From an uncultured Clostridia bacterium (lineage in GTDB: Bacteria > Bacillota > Clostridia > Christensenellales > Borkfalkiaceae): 64,000 bases of DNA. Positions 59,915 to 64,000 of this stretch are shown here, piece by piece. The notes below the pieces were generated by a model. That model was not told where the DNA came from. It ran no database searches and saw nothing but the letters and a program-made list of their open reading frames with translations. Made by a program: the position numbers and the translations under genes. Positions within the stretch are counted from its first letter, which is position 1, and each line of letters begins with the position of its first letter. The DNA is taken from NCBI GenBank assembly GCA_934254815.1, contig CAKQME010000008.1:1-64000 (forward strand), in the 5' to 3' direction.

Positions 59915-61849
59915 TTAGCGATTGCACAAATAGTATTTTTTACGCCTTATTTTACCATCCATAGTTCTCGCCTGTTTTGCAACTGTAAGCACACTGTAAC
60001 CGTACTTATTATAGATTTTTACGTTATGTTTCCAAAGCCACGCGGTTACGGATTTTAAGATATGAACAAGTAGATTATTATCACCGCGTTTATAACGAAA
60101 GTCCGCATATAAGTCGATAAATCGACTATATACCCATTCAATAACCATTTCTTCGATGGTGTAAAACGGCAGTGCAAGCCGTTGCTCGCCGGCAGATAAA
60201 ATAGTTATTATTTCGCATAAATCCCTTGCGTCTGCTCCCCAACTTTCAGGGCGCTGTTCATCCGTAAATACCTTTATGAACGGGTAATTATCTACAGTTG
60301 CGCTATGCCTGCACATTTTAAGCCAAGCATTGAAAAGGTCGTTCTTTTGGTTCGTTTCGGTTACGCTTTTCTTGACCTCTTTTAATTCAAGATTGTTTCC
60401 GCGTTCTTTGCCTATTTCCGTAATAGCCACAACGCCGAACTCGAAACTGCCTGCTTTCGGATTGTTTTCCAACACCTTTTTACCGAGCCTTAAAGTATCG
60501 AAATCGAGTATATGCGAATAGCCGCCACGGCGAACGGTATCCGAGAAAAAGTCCGTAAGCCATAACGGTAGATTGCCGTTATCCAGCATCGTGATATCCG
60601 TTCGTATCGCGTAATTAGAAACGATTAAACTGCTTTGCAAAACGTAAATAAAATACGCTTGAGCGTAAGTTTGTAATACGTCGAAAACATTCTCTTCTTT
60701 AAGTCCGTCGTTATAAATCGTTCCGTAACGTTCTTCGTCGTAAAAATATAATTGTCCCGTAGTTCCGCCGTGTTTTTCGTACCGAACCCGTTTTTTATTT
60801 ACCCACTCTTTAACCGTTGCTAAATTATACACGGTATGATATTCCATGCATTTTTGCAATTCTTTCTCGAATAGCATCCAAGGAAAGTAAGGAAATTTTA
60901 TATCGTTTTCCTGTAAAATCGAGAGTGCTTTTTGTCTGAACATTACTTCCTGAGATAACGTCATATCCGTAATAAGCGTAGTCTTTTTCTTTCCCATACT
61001 GCCGCAAGCCATACTCACGATAGGCAGTTCGTTTATAAACCCGCAGTTTTTAGCCTCGAAATGCCGTAAGCGGTTTAAGGCTATTTTCTTTCTGAAATTG
61101 TAAAATAAGCAATATGTCGCTACACTTAACGACCACCACGGGAAGAACTTAAAGAGCGGTTGCAAGTCAATTACTAGTTTTACAATCTGAACGTAAAGTC
61201 CTAAAATATCGAAAGAAACGGCAAAGTAAAAATAGTACGCGAAAAAGGCAACGGCTATGCTTACGAGGTTAAAATTCAACGCCCATAATATTAGCCATAA
61301 AACGTATATCCACGAACGGGCGCGTAAAAATAAGAAATAATTACATATAAATTTTTTTGTAGGCAGATACGTTACCGCCGACAGTTTTTTAAAGACTTTA
61401 AGCGGAACGGTATCTACGTTATATTTATTGTTTTCGGTTGCATACAGTCGCCGTATAATTACGATTAAAAGTATAACGCACGGCAAAATTAAGGTTATGA
61501 CTTTTACTATAACACTTGTTTTTTCGCCTATAAATTTCAGCCAAGCCGTAAAATTTTCTTTACTGAAAAACAAAGAAAAATACGCCGCCGCATCACTTTT
61601 AAATCCGTCTATATCCGAAGGTAAATTTACCTGAAACTTTAACGCCTCGGAATACTTCGTTACCGACGGTAAACTATCCGTTTGCATACCGAACAATGTT
61701 TTGAAATAATATATAAAACTATCGTATAAGTCGATTAACGCCTCAAAAAGACGAGCATAAGATTGCGGAAACACGAATATTCCCGATAACGCAACGGCAA
61801 CGTAAAGCGCAACCGTTAAGCAAATATTTAATCTTTTTTGAACTTTCAT
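59915..61849 (-). CDS. Multi-span membrane P-loop ATPase of the mobile element
   Basis: The 644-aa protein starts at ATG 61849, overlapping the stop of the 32-residue peptide gene (ATGA). It has about six hydrophobic segments in the first 240 residues (ICLTVALYVAVALSGIFVF, VITLILPCVILLIVIIRRL, WIYVLWLILWALNF and others). A cytoplasmic ATPase follows, with Walker A ACGSMGKKKTT near 280 and Walker B VVAITEIGKERGN near 475. FTDEQRPESWGADARDL near 560 is a distinctive later motif. The layout resembles DNA-pumping or morphogenesis ATPases (VirD4/FtsK or inovirus pI/Zot), but I cannot place it in a named family. The stop may be premature. Confidence 0.7.
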   Translation of the reverse strand: MKVQKRLNICLTVALYVAVALSGIFVFPQSYARLFEALIDLYDSFIYYFKTLFGMQTDSLPSVTKYSEALKFQVNLPSDIDGFKSDAAAYFSLFFSKENFTAWLKFIGEKTSVIVKVITLILPCVILLIVIIRRLYATENNKYNVDTVPLKVFKKLSAVTYLPTKKFICNYFLFLRARSWIYVLWLILWALNFNLVSIAVAFFAYYFYFAVSFDILGLYVQIVKLVIDLQPLFKFFPWWSLSVATYCLFYNFRKKIALNRLRHFEAKNCGFINELPIVSMACGSMGKKKTTLITDMTLSQEVMFRQKALSILQENDIKFPYFPWMLFEKELQKCMEYHTVYNLATVKEWVNKKRVRYEKHGGTTGQLYFYDEERYGTIYNDGLKEENVFDVLQTYAQAYFIYVLQSSLIVSNYAIRTDITMLDNGNLPLWLTDFFSDTVRRGGYSHILDFDTLRLGKKVLENNPKAGSFEFGVVAITEIGKERGNNLELKEVKKSVTETNQKNDLFNAWLKMCRHSATVDNYPFIKVFTDEQRPESWGADARDLCEIITILSAGEQRLALPFYTIEEMVIEWVYSRFIDLYADFRYKRGDNNLLVHILKSVTAWLWKHNVKIYNKYGYSVLTVAKQARTMDGKIRRKKYYLCNR

Positions 61850-61944
61850 ATTGCGCCTCGCTTTGCGGTATAGACTATGTAACTTACAGTTAAAATTATC
61901 GTTATAAGCAGTAACACCGCTATTATTCTTTTTACAATTTTCAT
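61846..61944 (-). CDS. Single-span membrane peptide, 32 aa
   Basis: ATG 61944 follows AAAGGAGAAG, the best ribosome binding site in this operon. The product is MKIVKRIIAVLLLITIILTV followed by SYIVYTAKRGAI: a basic N terminus, one hydrophobic helix and a basic C terminus. Its stop overlaps the ATPase start by four bases. A 683-aa frame that reads this region in another register was rejected in favour of this pair. Size and topology resemble filamentous phage minor coat proteins (pVII/pIX), but also many other small membrane peptides. Confidence 0.65.
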   Translation of the reverse strand: MKIVKRIIAVLLLITIILTVSYIVYTAKRGAI

Positions 61945-61992
61945 TCTTCTCCTTTGAAAACGCCAACGTGGGATTTCCGTCGGCGCAAATCG

Positions 61993-63456
61993 TTATTCGT
62001 CGTCAATATATTTATCCCGATGCCCCCTATATTCTTTGCTTACTTTTCGTTCTATTTTTCGTCGCTTTGTGTAAGTATTTAACTTTGAAATGCCTTTAAA
62101 CGGCAAAGATATAAGCCAAAGTATAAGTTTAATTATATACGGCAGTAACGGAACGAGCAATAAAAGCAGTAAAACGAGCATTAAAATATACGGTATGCCT
62201 TTGCCTATATTAGGAATATCGTTTATACCTATCGACGTACTCGTAGAGTTCGACGGCTCGCGGCTTTCCGTTTGTTTATTGTCTATTACGCCTAAATTGT
62301 AGGTTATTCCGTCCGTTTCGAATTTAAGCCGTAAAATAGTAACGTTGCCTACAATTGTGGACTCCGAATGGTAATATGTTGTCGCGCCCATGCCGCTTTT
62401 CGGGGATTTCGTATAGTCTGTTTCGGTAAAACGCAACACCCACTTTTTGCCTTTAAGTTCGCTTAAAGCCTCGTCGGTAAGTCTGCTTGATACTTTTGAA
62501 TTTATAATCGCTCCGCTATAGATAGTTTCTCTATCTTCGGCGCAAATAAAATCGTCTACGGTTTGAATCCTGTCCCATTTATACGTTCCCGCAAATAAAC
62601 CTCCGCCGGTATGTTCTACCTTGTCCGTATATTTCAGATAGGCATAATTATCCGTTTTGCTTTCTCCAAAATCTGTTATAAACGGATTTTCCTCTTTAAA
62701 ATAGTCCAAAGCAACCTTTTGGGTCGTGTAATACACGTCAGCCTCGAAAAGTTTATCCATTTTTCTATCCGTATTAAACGCTACGAAATGGCTATCACAC
62801 GCGCCTATGGGATGGAATATGTTAAAGCCGTCCGGGTAACGTACAAAACCGACAAATTTATCCGTAACGACTATCGTTTCGATTTCCACGCAATTTACAT
62901 ACGGTTTGCCATTTATCTCGCCGAAACAATATTGCTTATTGACTGCGTAATTTACCTCGTTTATCGTGTTATTGCCCGACTTATTATCGTCAATATCTGC
63001 ATTGTAAGGTCGGTAAACGGAACTGATTGCATAGTATCTTACGTGGTCTGTTTTCACTTCTAAACCTGTAACTTTATACTTAAACAATGTACCGTCGAAA
63101 TTAAGCAATTCGAGTTCATAGTTGTAGTAAGAAATCTCGTCGTTTATAGTTGTGGAAATATTTATAGACGAAGCCTTGACTTTATCTCCGCTCGGCTGAT
63201 AGACGTAAACGAATAGTTCTTTATTTACGCTTTCGGCAAGTTGAATGATTTGCAAGGAATAATCGTTTGCTTTGGCAGGATAATTGTCCGCGTTAAATGA
63301 CTTATCTTTTTTCAAATCGTCCGACACTTCCGAATAGGTGATGCTTTCTGCCCTTGCTGCAAGTGGAATTTGTGCCGTCGTGGTTATGACGGCACATACT
63401 CCCAAGACAAAAGCGAGAAAGATTGATGCTAATCTCGTTTTTGTCGCTTGCTTCAA
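61993..63456 (-). CDS. Secreted protein with C-terminal membrane anchor, 487 aa
   Basis: The TTG start (63456) follows GGGAGG by about ten bases and overlaps the upstream gene's stop. A signal peptide (LASIFLAFVLGVCAVITTTA, cleaved near AARAES) is followed by a beta-rich extracellular region of about 380 residues, a serine/threonine-rich stretch near 400-420, a hydrophobic helix (IPYILMLVLLLLLLVPLLPY) and a basic cytoplasmic tail. No known domain is recognised. The topology is that of a surface adhesion or assembly protein of a conjugative or phage-like element (compare inovirus pIII), which is inference only. Confidence 0.7.
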   Translation of the reverse strand: MKQATKTRLASIFLAFVLGVCAVITTTAQIPLAARAESITYSEVSDDLKKDKSFNADNYPAKANDYSLQIIQLAESVNKELFVYVYQPSGDKVKASSINISTTINDEISYYNYELELLNFDGTLFKYKVTGLEVKTDHVRYYAISSVYRPYNADIDDNKSGNNTINEVNYAVNKQYCFGEINGKPYVNCVEIETIVVTDKFVGFVRYPDGFNIFHPIGACDSHFVAFNTDRKMDKLFEADVYYTTQKVALDYFKEENPFITDFGESKTDNYAYLKYTDKVEHTGGGLFAGTYKWDRIQTVDDFICAEDRETIYSGAIINSKVSSRLTDEALSELKGKKWVLRFTETDYTKSPKSGMGATTYYHSESTIVGNVTILRLKFETDGITYNLGVIDNKQTESREPSNSTSTSIGINDIPNIGKGIPYILMLVLLLLLLVPLLPYIIKLILWLISLPFKGISKLNTYTKRRKIERKVSKEYRGHRDKYIDDE

Positions 63457-64000
63457 AACAAAATCGCCTCCCTATCTAAGGTAATACCCGCAACTCTGAT
63501 TGCGAGCGAAAAATTAAGTTTTACGCTTGCCTCGCCGTTATACGACGTTACGATTACAGTAAACATATCCGTATAGCCTTTGCTTTCACAGTCGGTAATA
63601 CTTTTCCCGTAAACCGCGCTTAATACTTCGGCAATCGTTTCGCCTTTCGGTGTTATCTTAAAGGATTTTTCGCCCTTGTCTATCTCGAATCCGTCGCTTA
63701 AATTCGTTTCGGACTGAAACGATTTTCTTTCGCCGTCTACGGTATAAGTAAAATCCTTATCGGGGATATTATTCGGAATGATTTTCAGCGAGTAATCTTT
63801 GTCAACTTTGTTATTTAACGCGCCGAAAGTGTATTTTACGTCTACTTCCAACGGCTTTGAGGTTGTAACCCTATATCCGCCCGCAGAGGTCATCACGTCT
63901 TTTCCGCCGACGGTAACGTAAAAGGTCTTAAAATCACTTGTAAACCCGTTAGTAAAATGCGCTACTACGCCTATTACGGTTATCACCGCAAGAACAATCG
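63453..64000 (-). CDS. Membrane-anchored element protein, partial (5' end outside window)
   Basis: The frame is open to the right edge. The visible part begins inside a hydrophobic segment (IVLAVITVIGVVAHFTNGF), then has about 160 residues of beta-rich extracellular sequence including YTFGALNNKVDKDYSLKIIP and YTVDGERKSFQSETNLSDGF, ending DREAILF. The 63986 codon that a simple scan picks as a start lies within the hydrophobic helix, so the true start is upstream of the window. It overlaps the start of the secreted protein gene by four bases and belongs to the same leftward operon. Confidence 0.65.
   Translation of the reverse strand, partial: IVLAVITVIGVVAHFTNGFTSDFKTFYVTVGGKDVMTSAGGYRVTTSKPLEVDVKYTFGALNNKVDKDYSLKIIPNNIPDKDFTYTVDGERKSFQSETNLSDGFEIDKGEKSFKITPKGETIAEVLSAVYGKSITDCESKGYTDMFTVIVTSYNGEASVKLNFSLAIRVAGITLDREAILF

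Noticed and set aside
32666..61849. Alternative genetic code to explain the disrupted frames
   Set aside because: Housekeeping genes use all three stops normally and the disruptions are of different kinds (A-tract shift, -1 frame, TAA), so recoding of a stop codon is not supported.
61850..61966. N-terminal 39-residue extension of the membrane ATPase
   Set aside because: This stretch encodes the 32-residue membrane peptide in another frame with a strong ribosome binding site, and the ATPase ATG overlaps its stop.

Overview
The window reads as chromosome of an uncultured member of the Clostridia (Bacillota), most likely a gut Christensenellales-like lineage. The evidence is a long Firmicutes-type SRP RNA with an Alu domain, a T-box in front of ileS, SepF, the YqzL-RecO pair, ComFC, the sporulation-associated YyaC, and AGGAG-type ribosome binding sites. 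The phylum is well supported by gene content; the order is inference.

Positions 1-18162 are a housekeeping backbone. Reading left to right: a 104-bp tandem hairpin repeat; a leftward cluster (phosphopantetheinyl transferase, YwaF-like membrane protein, SepF, YggS) behind the SRP RNA; T-box-controlled ileS with an rRNA-type methyltransferase and a RluA-type pseudouridine synthase; YqzL-RecO; SecA; ComFC with an XRE regulator; YyaC; CvpA; ATP-dependent PEP carboxykinase; a DEDDh exonuclease; and tRNA-Gln(CTG).

Positions 18163-52980 are a 34.8-kb integrative island in the 3' end of tRNA-Gln. It is bounded by identical 50-bp copies of the tRNA 3' half (18113-18162 and 52931-52980), and both ends carry three TGGGAGT-like arm sites at 12-bp spacing. 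Its left part holds a tyrosine integrase, a catalytically degenerate MobV relaxase homologue, a sigma-region-4-like protein and a DUF4143-type ATPase. The rest is a glycan-utilisation locus: an AraC regulator, an (alpha/alpha)-toroid enzyme, a GH2 enzyme, a Gfo/Idh/MocA oxidoreductase and a GH95 fucosidase, followed by a second transcription unit with a 45-residue peptide, very large secreted proteins, two DUF4838 proteins, an ABC sugar importer, an ADP-ribosylglycohydrolase-fold protein and a metallophosphoesterase. The two units share a 19-bp element at exactly the same distance from their -35 boxes, which suggests common AraC control. Together they look like a horizontally acquired system for capturing and trimming a fucose-containing glycan.

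Positions 52981-64000 begin with the displaced native terminator of the tRNA and then run into a second accessory region that continues past the window. A rightward operon encodes an ArdA-like antirestriction protein, small unknown proteins, a PcfK-MutS domain I fusion and a PcfJ protein. A converging leftward operon encodes a membrane-anchored protein (cut by the window edge), a secreted protein with a C-terminal anchor, a 32-residue single-span membrane peptide, a multi-span P-loop ATPase and an HUH replication initiator. Between the two converging operons lies an inverted-repeat structure able to fold into a three-way junction, a candidate origin for the HUH enzyme. Several genes are disrupted by frameshifts or a nonsense codon (32666-37236, 52591-52805, 59687-61849, 58673-59697), so decay, recoding and assembly error all have to be considered.

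Two divergent ~280-bp elements with terminal inverted repeats (8390-8670, 53560-53838) appear to be copies of an uncharacterised MITE-like family.
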